Of a DNA stretch of 64,000 nucleotides, positions 39,562-48,992 are shown in pieces. The notes beneath the pieces are model-generated. The model ran no database searches. It was given only the letters and a program-made list of their open reading frames with translations, and was not told the origin of the DNA. Position 1 is the first letter of the stretch. The number at the start of each line of letters is the position of its first letter. Source of the stretch: Prorocentrum cordatum (Eukaryota > Sar > Dinophyceae > Prorocentrales > Prorocentraceae); contig CAUYUJ010019893.1 in assembly GCA_963575745.1 (NCBI GenBank), forward strand, positions 62,501-126,500. The letters run 5' to 3'. A program made the translations under genes and the position numbers.

Positions 39562-42500
39562 GTCCAGGACGAGGCTCGGCGGCGCTTGATCCGACAGGCC
39601 ACCGCTGCCAACCAGGCCATCGTGAAGGGGAACTGCCTCATGGTCATGCAGATGCTCACCCGACGCGAGGTGCTGCGCTCCCACTCCACCTGGCAGTTGA
39701 TGATGAAGAACGCCATGTGGCTGGCCTTCGAGAGCCGACGAATTCGGCAGGGGTTCGACGAGCGCGAGCAGCTGCACGAGGCCACGGTGCTCCTCGACGC
39801 CGCGGAAGTGGACAGCCAGGCCACTGACCCGGACGATTGTGATAGCGAGCTTGAGGAGCGCGACGAGAGCGCCGACGGCGACGCCGCCGACGAGGCTTCA
39901 GACATCCCAGAGGCACCGCGCAATCATGCGTCGCCGCTGGGCACACGCGGCGAGAGTCCGGCTGGGCCGCGGAGGCGCCCCGCAGCGATTGCACCCGCAG
40001 GGTCAGCTGCGCGCCCGGCGCCGCCGCCGGCCAGCGTCGCCGCCGAGCTCGGTTCTGCTGCCTCCACGCAGGTCGCGGCCGCGGGCGGCGCGCCCACAGA
40101 CGATCTCTTCGCGGCGCGCGGGGAGCGCGGCCCTTTCTTGGCCGAGGAGGCCACGGACGAGCCGCAGCAGAGAAACGCGGGGGTCCGCCTGAAGAGCAAC
40201 AGCTACTACGACGACTACTTGCACCGCGGCTCCGCCGAGTTCGGCGCGTCGGGTCGAGCGGCGAAGACTCCCCTGGCCTCCATGTCGTATTACGACTACG
40301 GCATGTGGGTGCGCGTCGTGCCCGGGGACCCGAACGCCCTGGCGCCAGACGAGTACGCTTTCGCCGGTCACTACGGGAAGCATGCCGACTACGTCCAGCA
40401 GCTGCGGGCCGCGCCGGCCGCGCCGTACATCTCCGGCTTCACGATGCCGACCGAAGAGAAGGACCCGGAGACGAACGCCTGTTTCAAGCAGGTGTTGTTG
40501 AGGCCGCATGCGTGCCCGGGGCCGGACAGCTGTCGCCAGGTGCACTTCGCCCAGCACTTCTGCTGCGCGTCCCGCAGCAGGGAGGGGGGGCGGGCCAGGG
40601 GTCGCGCCCCTCTCTCCTTCCTGGGACCTTGGCGCGCGTATCGCGCCGAGCAGCTCGTCCTGGCGAAGCGGGCCGACCAGGCCCTGCAGCGCTCGCGGCA
40701 ATGCCCCGTGCTGCACGACACAACCGCCATCCGTTACTGGCATCTCCCCGGCACCGTGCGCGGGGGCCCGGTCCACGAGAGTTTCCTGCCGTTGCTCTGC
40801 GGCGGCCGCCATGCGACGGATCCTGGTTTGGACGGCACGTGGTGCCGCCGCCGCGAGATCCCGACCCCCGTCGCAGGCGCCGATCTGCAGCGGCCGTCGC
40901 GCGGAGCGGTGTGCTGGCGCATGGCCCTCCCGGTGGACCTCGCCTGGGCCGTGCTGCGCTTCGCGGGCGACGTCCGCGGCGACGACGGGCGGCGCCTGGG
41001 GGTCGCCGGCTCGGAGGAGGAGCGCGCTCGGCTCGACGAGCGGGCGGCCCTCGAGGGCGAGTCGATCGCCTGCGCCTGTCCTGGAGTTCACGACGACCAG
41101 CTGACCCCCGAGATGTTCTTCGCTGTTCGGCACGTGGAGGTGGCCGCCCGCCTGGAGTACATGGCCGAGGCCCGCGGGCTGCCGAAGCCGGCAAGGGGGC
41201 CCAGCGACGCGGTGGCGGAGGAGGAGCTCGGCGGAGATCGCTCCGACGATGACGGGGTCTTCGGCCTGGACGAGGCTCTGCCAGGTGAAGATTCCTCCGC
41301 GGAGGAGCGCCAGGAAGTGGCAGACGCGCGAGAGGACAAGGAGGGCATGAGACCTCGCTGGAGGCTGGCAGAGGACGAGTTCGACGACGTCGTGCACCGG
41401 ACGGCGGCGGCCCAGGCGGCTAAGAGCAGTCGCGTGGGAGCGCACAAGAAAGCCTTGATGGAAACGTTCTTGCAGTTGCAACGCCGCGCTTACGCCTGCG
41501 TTCGGCAGCCCTGCGCCGTGCCCGAGCGCGCCCCTCGGCTGGCGGCGATGACTCCTGCTGACGTGCAGACCGCCAAAAAGAACCAGGACGCGATCCGCGA
41601 ACAGAGGGCCGCCCAGGACGACAATCTGGAGGCCGCGGGCGCGGATCTGCCCGTCGCCGCGGCGGCCTTCTCCGACGCGCCCGCGCCGTCGAGGCGCCTC
41701 GGCCCGGAGGATGTGCCGATCTCCCCGCTGCAGGCGGCGCTGACCCTCATCGCCGAGTCTGGGGTCTGGAAGAGCAAGGAGCAGTACCTGGTGACGCTCT
41801 TCCTCCTTCAACCGATACAACAACTGTGGCAGAAGGCCCTTGAGACGGACGGCTTGGACAGCTTGTCCACGGCCGCGGGCCTCGCAGCGGCCTCGAGAGA
41901 CGTGCAGGTCCGCCGCGTCTTCCTGCACGGCCCGGGGGGCTCGGGGAAGACGTATTGCATGACCGAGGTGGTCAACAAGGTGGTCGTGCGTGTCTTCGGG
42001 CACAGGGGGCTGAAGCTCGTGGCCGCGGCCAACAGCGCCGCCCGCATCCTCGGCGGCAAGACCATGCACGCGGCGGCGAAGCTGACGCGGAAGCAGTCTC
42101 TCGCGGCGAGTAAAATGAAACCCAACACCAGGGCGAAGAAGAAGTTGGAGGCCGAGTGGGAGTACCTTGTGCTCCTCCTCGCCGACGAGATCGGCCTGGC
42201 GTCCCCCCCGCTCCTTGCGGGCCTGAGTCGCCGCGCGACTTTCGGCCGCAAGGACTTGCTGCGGCTGTGCGTGGCGAGGGCCATCGAAGAGCCCTTCGGC
42301 CAGGTCCCCGTGCAGGCCATCATGGGCGACTTCATGCAGATCAACCCGGTCTGCATCCACACGCTGCTGGAAGCCCTGCTGGCCCGCGCGCGCGTCCCCG
42401 GCGTGCCGCGGAAGATCACGGACGAGGACGAAGACGGCTGGAAGGTCTTCAGGAAGATGGCCTCCGACGTGGTCGTCTTCACTGGCACGCACCGCTTTCT

Positions 42501-43189
42501 CGACGAGGACCTACCGCTGCTCTTCGAGGTCATGCGCACTCCGGGCGGGGCGAGAGTGCCTGACGACTTGCGCGCGAAGATCAGAGATCGCGTCCAGCGG
42601 GGCCCCGACGACCCGAGGATGTCCATGGACTACGAACTGGAGGGCGTTCGGGGCTTCTTCGCCCTCGGCGCTCGCGCGGCGATCCAGTGGGAGCAGGTCG
42701 CGCGCCTGCAGCAGCTCCACGTGCTCGCCTCCGCGAGGGTCTGCCCTGGCCCCAGGGCCTTGCTCAACGGGGAGGACGGCCGGCCGGATCTTCGTCGCCA
42801 CGGCTTCAGCGCGGCGCATTCGGGGGCGCGCGGGCAGCTCGTCCATTATTTCCAGGCCGTGGACCGCTTCAAGCACCACCAGGACCGAGACATGTACCTC
42901 GAGGCGCTGAAGTTCATGAACCTCTCCAAGAGCAACGGCCTGCCGGGCATGTGCGCGGCCTACTTGGGCATGCGAGGGCGGCTCACGAAGAAGGTCATGG
43001 GGCCGGAGCTGGTGCAGGAGGCCACGGGCGAGGTCGTGGGCATCCGCTTTCACCCGCGGGAGCGATTCGGCTTCGGGGAGAATCTCGGCGGCGGTTCTGA
43101 ACGGCCCTCGCCGAATCACCCTTGCTGGCAGCGAGGATTCGTTGTTTGCGATTATCTCCCCGTGCATCTCGAGATTCGCTGGGACGGAA
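39562..43189 (+). CDS. Helitron polyprotein exon 3: PIF1-family helicase
   Basis: Opens with the Rep-helicase connector (RRLIRQATAANQAIVKGNCLM, then MMKNAMWLAFESRRI). An acidic Ala-rich linker and several Cys/His-containing stretches follow (HFAQHFCCASRS). The helicase core begins near 41760: Walker A GPGGSGKT (41929-41952, residue ~2468), motif Ia GGKTMHAAAKL, Walker B LLLADEIGLAS (Asp ~2553), GDFMQINPV (42325-42351), and GTHRFLDEDLPLLFEVMRTPGG. A NLSKSNGLPGMCAAYLGMRG block near 42920 fits the region ahead of the C-terminal RecA-like half. PIF1 helicases unwind 5'-3' and in Helitrons drive strand displacement. The exon ends in the EIRWDG stretch. Confidence 0.88.
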
Positions 43190-43421
43190 GCACGGTGGGC
43201 CCCTTGGCGAGCTCTGCAAACGACCGCGCCGAACTTCAGGGGGGCCGCGACTGCGGGGGGCGAGGGAAGGGGGCTGGGCCCTCTCGCGGGACCGAGGCCC
43301 CTCTTTGGAATCCAGAACTGAATCGGATCTTGAGCTCGAGCTGCTCGCGTGTTCAGGCAGCGCGACCTTGCGATCCATATCAGTTCGCGTCGGCAGTGCG
43401 ACGCGCCGCGGGCGTTTGCAG
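43190..43421 (+). other. Helitron gene intron 3 (GC-AG)
   Basis: A GC donor (GGA A|GCACGG) and acceptor GTTTGCAG|AT, phase 1, restore IRWDG to LDQVDYTGLGKRG. GC donors are well known in dinoflagellates. It holds two more copies of the intron-2 motif in divergent orientation: 43315-43344 (GAACTGAATCGGATC...) and 43361-43389 (...GATCCATATCAGTTCGCG). Confidence 0.6.
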
Positions 43422-44962
43422 ATCTCGACCAGGTGGACTACACTGGCCTGGGCAAGCGGGGCGTGTTCCATCTGGAGCCTGTGCAGGACGAGTGGGAGTT
43501 GCCCGTCGCGCGCGTGCAGACGGTGAATCACCCGGGCGCGCCTCGGGCCAAGCAGTTCGTCGTCAAGAGCAAGCAGAAGAAGGGGCTGCAGGTCGCGCGC
43601 ACGCAGCTCAGTTGGGCGCCCGAGGACCAGCTCACTTTCCAGAGCATCCAGGGCCGCACTATCCGCGGGCCCGAGGGCCAGCCCCAAGGTTTCGTCGTCG
43701 ACCTCTTTCGGCCTGGCACGATGCAGGGCGAGGATCGCCGGGGGGAGTACTTCCAGCACGTCTGGATGATCCTTGGAAGAGCCAGGAAGCTGGAGTGGAT
43801 GCTGCTGCAGAACTTCCCGCTCGACGAGAGCACCGGCGATCTGGACTGGTCGATCCTCGAGCAAGGGCCGCCGGACTACCTCGTCGAGTTCTTGGGCGCG
43901 GCTGCGACGCTCAGCAGGAGGACTTCGCGCAGGATGCTGCGCGCGCAGAAGGAGCTGGGGGCGCCGGCCTGGGAGGACGTGCCGGAGTGCCCGCTGGACC
44001 CCGACCGCCAGGGCAGATTCTTGTATATCGCCGAGGACTGGATCAGGGCGGGCGCCGCCTGCGCCCGGCCCGTCGCAAGCGCCTCGGCCGAGGCGAGGCC
44101 CGACGCGGCCCCGCGGAGGAGACTCTGGGGCAAGAGGCCGCGCGAGGACCTGCGCTCGAAGACGGACCGGCCGACCGCGCCGCCCGACGAGCCCGGGGGC
44201 GCTCCGCTGCGGCGGAAGCGGTCGCGCGGCGAGGGCGCCGGGGACGAGGGCGAGCGGGCCTGCGCGGTTCCTGGCGCGGCGCCAGCCTCTTCGACGCAGT
44301 CGAGTCTGCCGTCGGCGCCCTCGGCCAGCGCCGGCGGCTGGCATTGTTCCTTGCTCGGCCGCGCCATCGGCCGACGAAGGAGCGCGCCCGCGTGGTTCAA
44401 CAATCCTCTCATGGGCGAGGTCGATCCCGCGTCCGGCACCCAGCTGGGCCTCACGTGCGGTTTCTTCGCGGTGAACCATTGCCTGGGCCACGCGGGCATG
44501 CCGCAGCTGTCGGCCGAGGAGTTCCGGCAGGGCGCGGGAGACGGACTCTACCCCGAGGGGGATTTCGACGACGGGGGGTTGCGTCAGAACCTCGCAGAGC
44601 GCGGGTGCCATTTCGATTTGTTGCAGGGCGCGGACCACCAGGACGCCATCCTCGCCGTGGGGGACTCCGACAGCTGTCTGGCTGTCTTCAACGGCAACCA
44701 CGCCTTGGGTGTCATCCTGCACCAGCCATGCCCTCGACATTGGATCGCGCTCGTTCGACCTCCAGAGGCCGTTCGAGACGGCGACGCCGCCTGGCTTTGC
44801 GACTCCTTGCACTCGGCGGTCTTCGCCCTTGAAGCCAGCGAGGTGCAGGACCTCCTCGGCCACGTTGGCTCGGCGCAGATGGGCGCCGCGGACAGGGCCG
44901 GGAGCGAGCTCGACCGGATGAGGGAGATCTCCGACTGGTGTGCCTACAGAGTCCACCGCTGA
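43422..44962 (+). CDS. Helitron polyprotein exon 4: helicase C-terminus and Josephin-like protease
   Basis: The first part completes the helicase: DYTGLGKRGVFHLEP, then PEDQLTFQSIQGRTI (motif V, QGxT-like) and WMILGRARKLEWMLLQNFP (motif VI-like). After a charged, disordered linker (about 44060-44330) comes a compact protease-like domain. It has GLTCGFFAVNHCL (Cys 44456, residue ~3233), GDFDDGGLRQNL, CPRHWIALV (His 44738, residue ~3327) and LCDSLHS (Asp 44801, residue ~3348). This order, C-GxxAxNxxL ... HW ... xxDSL, is that of Josephin (ataxin-3-type) deubiquitinases. OTU-type proteases are known in some Helitrons; a Josephin type is unusual as far as I know. Stop TGA at 44960-44962. Confidence 0.75.
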
Positions 44963-44967
44963 CCGCG

Positions 44968-45310
44968 GCATTGCGCCCCCGGGGTCGGCCGGTTTTCTCG
45001 TTCCGCCTCGTTCTTTCCGCTGGGCATTGCACCCTCAGGGTCAGCCCTTGTCTTCCTTCTACCGCGCCAGGCGTTGCGCTTTCAGGGTCGGCTCTGTGCT
45101 GCGCGGCATTGCACCGCCAGGGTCAGGCCTCGTCTGTCCCTGCTCTGCTTGGCGGGAGCTGGAGTGCACTGGGAGCCGGATGCGCCCCGGGCCGCGCTTC
45201 TCGCTCTCATCCTGCTCGGCATTGCACCCCCAGGGTCAGCCGATTTTTCCGTTCGCATCACCTCCTCTCCGCGCGGCGCAGGCTTGGGCATTGCACCCTC
45301 AGGGTCAGCC
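44968..45310 (+). repeat. Palindromic GCATTGCACCCTCAGGGT repeat, block 1 (six copies)
   Basis: Copies begin near 44968, 45024, 45071, 45105, 45219 and 45288. Each reads GCATTGCACCC-n(1-3)-GGGTCAGCC, with ACCC/GGGT pairing around the centre. The first starts five bases after the Helitron stop codon. Confidence 0.85.
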
Positions 45311-45528
45311 CTCGCCCCCGCGTCTTTCGCCCGGCTCTGCCGCTCCTGCTTTCGCCGCGCAGATCTGGGCAGCTGGCCCGACAGCGCGGCGGGAAATGCA
45401 ATCTTCCCCCCTTGATCTCTCGAACCCCGTCTTCGTCGTCGCCCGCGCGAAGGATCGCAGATTATCCACCCCATTCGAGGGTTCCAGGCGGGTATAAGGA
45501 GGGTTGTCTCACGGTGCCCTCCTCCGAG
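45311..45528. other. Intergenic, nothing recognised
   Basis: A short GC-rich stretch between the palindromic repeats and a microsatellite. Confidence 0.4.
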
Positions 45529-45550
45529 AGGAAGAGGAGGAAGAGGAGTG

Positions 45551-45583
<33 letters not shown>

Positions 45584-45684
45584 GAAGGAGAACGATGTGG
45601 AGGAGGAGGAGGAGGAGGGGGATGATGATGATGCTGATGATGATGGTGATGATGATGAGAATGATGATGATGATGATGATGATC

Positions 45685-45730
<46 letters not shown>

Positions 45731-45802
45731 GAATGATGATGAGGAGGATGAGGAGGAGGAGGGGGAGGAGGCGGAGAAGAGGAGGAGGAGGAGAGAACAA
45801 TG
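45529..45802 (+). repeat. (GAG)n and (GAT)n compound microsatellite
   Basis: GAG/GAGGAA-rich 45529-45620, GATGAT-rich 45620-45745, GAG-rich again to 45802. Produces poly-Glu/Asp, poly-Met and poly-His frames that are not genes. Confidence 0.95.
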
Positions 45803-46186
45803 AGAACGAGGAGGAAGCCGGGGGGCCCGCAGCAACCCAAGAAAACCCCCAAGAGGACGCCGAGTTTTCAAGAGCGGCTGGCATTAATCTCAAGGATTCC
45901 TTGCGTTTCATGCGACATAACGAGATGCGCGAAAATTCTCAAAAAGTAGCTTTTTCCTGATAATCTACTTTTTCGTGTCGGAGGGCTTCTGCTCTGGATA
46001 TGGATTTCCCCATGTATTTTGCACGATTGTGGCTGTGCGCATTGAAAACTGGGGCGGCCGGTTGTTTGGTTGGCTCCAGCATCGGGGATAGAAATACACG
46101 GCGACAGCTCCTTAGGAATGCCACTCCAAGGCGGCCCCCAAGAGGTCCTTCCCGGGTGCTGGGGCGTATTGCAATCGTCGCTTGCT
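45803..46186. other. Intergenic, no gene recognised
   Basis: AT-richer sequence between a microsatellite and the SL-relic repeat. Short frames only. Confidence 0.4.
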
Positions 46187-46287
46187 TTAATATTGTATTG
46201 AACATGTCGTAGCCATTTTGGCTCTTGGCTCAAATATCTTTGTGCATTTGCGACGAACTGTTGTTGGAGAGGCCTTGCGGCCGGTGC
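46187..46287 (+). repeat. 101-bp direct repeat with double SL relic, copy 1
   Basis: Identical to 47090-47190. Positions 46206-46223 match the dinoflagellate spliced leader (GTCGTAGCCATTTTGGCTC region, one mismatch). TTGGCTCAA, a truncated second leader end, follows at once. Stacked SL relics are the published mark of repeated mRNA retroposition. Confidence 0.85.
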
Positions 46288-46319
46288 CGCCGACCCTGAA
46301 CGACGACGACGACGAGCGC

Positions 46320-46580
46320 TCTCGGGAGCCTCTCGGGGGTAGTTTGGCGGCCTCTTGGGAGGCTCTTGGGGTCTCTTGGGAGCCTCGTTGGGGCTTCCTG
46401 GGCGCCCTTCTGGCGGAGGGCTGGATATGTTCGTTCGGGTCCCCCGTATGGGCTCCCTCTTGGAGCCGTCCTCGGGGCCTCCTGGGCCGTCTTGGGGGCC
46501 TCTTGGGTCGTCGTGGGGCCGTCTTGGGTCGTCTTGGGGCGATCTTGGGGGCCTCTTGGGCTGTCTTGGAGCGCCAGAAA
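46320..46580 (+). repeat. CTTGGGG-rich dispersed repeat fragment
   Basis: Same GGGCCTCTTGGGG / GTCTTGGGTC unit text as at 2100-3010 and 8211-10425, joined directly behind the SL-relic repeat. Confidence 0.75.
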
Positions 46581-46701
46581 TTGTCCAAGGAGGGCGCTGT
46601 GCAGGCGCTTGCGGCAGATCCGAGCTTGCCTCTTTGCTCCGCGCCCTGGGTTTCTGAGTAGGCCAGCAGCCCTGTCGTTTTCCCGCACCGCCCTAGGATT
46701 C

Positions 46702-47285
46702 CTGCCCCCGGGTCGGCCTCCTCCTCTCCGCCGGGCATTGCACCCTCGGGGTCAGCCCCTGTCCTCGCTGTCTTCCTGCGCCGGCATTGCATCCTCCGGG
46801 TCAGCCGTACTCCCGTTCGCCTCTCCTCCGTTCCGCTGGGCAGTGCACTCCCAGGGTCAGCCCCCGCCCCCGCGCGTTTCCTTCCCCGGCATTGCACCCT
46901 CAGGGTCAGCCGGTCTCACCGTTATCCTTTCCTGCTCGCCGCCGGGCATTGCACCCTCCGGGTCAGCCCTCGTCCTCGGTCTTTTCCTGCCCCGGCATTG
47001 CACCCTCAGGGTCAGCCGGCCCCCCCGTTCGCTTCTCCTCCTCTCCGCCGGGCAGTGCGCCCTCAGGGTCAGCCCATGTCCACCCTCTCTTAATATTGTA
47101 TTGAACATGTCGTAGCCATTTTGGCTCTTGGCTCAAATATCTTTGTGCATTTGCGACGAACTGTTGTTGGAGAGGCCTTGCGGCCGGTGCGCGCTTGCCC
47201 GCGGAGGGGCCGCGTGGCGCGTGCACTCCCAGGGTCAGCCGCGCGGCCCCGGGGCCGTCTGGCGATTGCACCCCCAGGGTCAGCC
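46702..47285 (+). repeat. Palindromic GCATTGCACCCTCAGGGT repeat, block 2 (about ten copies)
   Basis: Copies near 46702 (partial), 46735, 46783, 46839, 46889, 46945, 46994, 47052, 47219 and 47264. Alternate copies share flanks (CCGCYGGGCA against CCCCGGCATT), giving a ~105-bp higher-order period. The last two lie between the second SL relic and the ORF at 47306. Confidence 0.85.
47090..47190 (+). repeat. 101-bp direct repeat with double SL relic, copy 2
   Basis: Identical to 46187-46287; relic leader at 47109-47126 followed by TTGGCTCAA. It lies 115 bp upstream of ATG 47306, where a 5' UTR would be. Confidence 0.85.
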
Positions 47286-47305
47286 GGGCGGCTTCGCCGG
47301 GCGCC

Positions 47306-48889
47306 ATGCTGGCGCGGAAGCGCCCTGCGGCGTCCGACTTCGAGGACTTGTTATTTTGCTATTCTACGTGCATGGCGGCGCCCTCTGGATTTCATTGGAT
47401 AATTGATTGTGGATCTATCAGGCGAGCGCAGACAGTTCATGGCTGCATTCGTGCTCGGTCAGAAGCGCGCCAGTGCGCGATCAAGACGTCCTGGTTAGAA
47501 AAATCGAGGGTGCATGTCACGTGGAAGTCTTTAGCAAAGCAAGCGCACGTACTTCACTTTTTCTCTGCGCATCTCCCAGCAGATGTTTACCAGCTTGTGA
47601 GTGTCACGCTAGCGCCGCAAGCAATCAACAAGACGGGGCGTCGCCCTTGGCTCGACGAGGTCAGCAAGGCTGCATTGAACAACCCGGGGAAAGTCAAATG
47701 GGCACATGCAGCTAACGTTCTCAAAAGGAGCAAAATGGGCGCGATTTCTAGAGGCTCGTACCAAGCCCTGTTCGATAACCCAGGAGAGCGGCGTGATGAT
47801 TGGGAAGGCTTGATGGATGACATTCTTTTGGTTTACATCATGGGCCGTGAGCTAAGGGCAGCTTTCAAAGTACACAAGGGCGAAGATGGTGAGCACAGTG
47901 AAACGCTGTTGCAAGAATTTAAAGATTTTGTCTTAGAGACCACGGTCGACGGCGGTGACATCAGCACCTCCAAGTTTCATCGCATGATGCTAAGGAGGAA
48001 CCGGGTGCGCGAATTGATGACGCCGGGTGTTCCAGAGTGCTCATTGGCATCTGACTTTATCCACAGCCAGCGCCACAACGTTCATCTGGAAGATGACATT
48101 CAAGGGTTTTTACCGTTGTATGATCGCTTGAGTGCCGGCGCGCGGACTCTCAAGGACAAGATGGGCGCGATTCGCACAACATTCTTGGTGTGGTCGGGCA
48201 GAAGCCGCTCGGTTGCAACCTTTTTCTTGGAGAGCGAAGCCCCGCGCTTGACAGAGATGGATGATGTCTTTTCGTTTATCCAAAACCATAAGGGGCCATG
48301 TGGTGACGGGAAGACGTCCGATTCAAGGTATTTTGTAAGCGTTGGCCCAGGACAGAATGCCACGTGCGCGGCGGCAGTGCTCAATACATTCGAAGGGGAT
48401 AAATTGAAAGCATTGGTTGGCATTGCCAAAGCCAGTAGCGTGGACGAGGCTTTTCAGCACATGTTATCTCTACGTGATTTCGGAGGAGAAGATTCGACTC
48501 GATTTATAATCAAAAATATGTTAGCGCCGCTGGGTTGTGCGGACATGCAAATGCCGTCTCAGTTATTCGCGTGGTCTGAGCAGTGGCAGGCTCTCGTCAT
48601 TGCAGGCCCCAATGCAAATAAATTGTTCTTTTGCTGGTATGGTGAGGAGAAAGACCACACGAAACGGCACGTGGCCAATGAGAATCGCGTGCGGCATACG
48701 TTGAAACGCATCAATGCGAAGCTGCCGAAGAGGTTGGTGTGCAATTGGCATACAAAGCAGTTCAAGAAAGAGCTGCGGCGCATGAGTGCAGTATCTCTCC
48801 AAGAGAATATATGCATGGCCTGGCACGACGGGGAATTCCTTTTCTCAGGCCGTTCAGGTTTCCTCAGCCGCTGCCCCACGAGAGTATGA
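47306..48889 (+). CDS. Orphan 527-aa protein, probable retrogene
   Basis: An uninterrupted frame from ATG 47306 (MLARKRPAASDFEDLL) to TGA 48887-48889. It is visibly lower in GC than the Helitron next door and has balanced amino-acid composition, unlike the spurious frames around it. No domain is recognised. Notable stretches are RPWLDEVSKAALNN, WEGLMDDILLVYIMGRELRAAF, RTTFLVWSGRSRSVATFF and LFFCWYGEEKDH. It appears soluble, without signal peptide or membrane segment. The absence of introns and the double SL relic 170-200 bp upstream fit a retroposed cDNA. Two palindromic repeats lie in the presumed leader region. The frame is also open upstream to 47195 without an ATG. Confidence 0.6.
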   Translation: MLARKRPAASDFEDLLFCYSTCMAAPSGFHWIIDCGSIRRAQTVHGCIRARSEARQCAIKTSWLEKSRVHVTWKSLAKQAHVLHFFSAHLPADVYQLVSVTLAPQAINKTGRRPWLDEVSKAALNNPGKVKWAHAANVLKRSKMGAISRGSYQALFDNPGERRDDWEGLMDDILLVYIMGRELRAAFKVHKGEDGEHSETLLQEFKDFVLETTVDGGDISTSKFHRMMLRRNRVRELMTPGVPECSLASDFIHSQRHNVHLEDDIQGFLPLYDRLSAGARTLKDKMGAIRTTFLVWSGRSRSVATFFLESEAPRLTEMDDVFSFIQNHKGPCGDGKTSDSRYFVSVGPGQNATCAAAVLNTFEGDKLKALVGIAKASSVDEAFQHMLSLRDFGGEDSTRFIIKNMLAPLGCADMQMPSQLFAWSEQWQALVIAGPNANKLFFCWYGEEKDHTKRHVANENRVRHTLKRINAKLPKRLVCNWHTKQFKKELRRMSAVSLQENICMAWHDGEFLFSGRSGFLSRCPTRV

Positions 48890-48930
48890 GTTTTCAAAAG
48901 CGACTTGTTCCGTGATAAATATCAAAGTGG

Positions 48931-48992
48931 TGAAAACGTGTCCATGCTCCACATGTCTATATCCCTTTCCGGGTTCGTGGGTCCATCATGTT
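48931..48992 (+). repeat. 62-bp direct repeat, left copy
   Basis: Identical to 50625-50686 (TGAAAACGTGTCCATGCTCC ... GGGTCCATCATGTT). The pair brackets a 1.6-kb satellite block, and the left copy starts 42 bp after the stop of the orphan ORF. Confidence 0.9.

Larger units (their letters stand above)
33594..44962 (+). mobile_element. Helitron-like rolling-circle transposon, coding region
   Basis: Contains the diagnostic Helitron pair in one gene: a Rep (HUH) nuclease with HPH and a two-tyrosine YxxxY motif, and a PIF1-type helicase. DUF6570-like and zinc-finger parts lie upstream of the Rep and a Josephin-like protease lies at the C-terminus. The frame is free of stops across four exons totalling about 10.2 kb, so the copy looks recent or active. 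Element ends (5' TC, 3' CTRR with hairpin in classical Helitrons, TIRs in Helentrons) were not found. The left side is lost in the N gap, and palindromic repeats begin five bases after the stop codon. Confidence 0.9.

Noticed and set aside
43190-43421. Frameshift mutation in the helicase
   Set aside because: A GC-AG intron restores phase exactly between conserved blocks and shares the intron-2 motif, which is simpler than decay in an otherwise stop-free gene.
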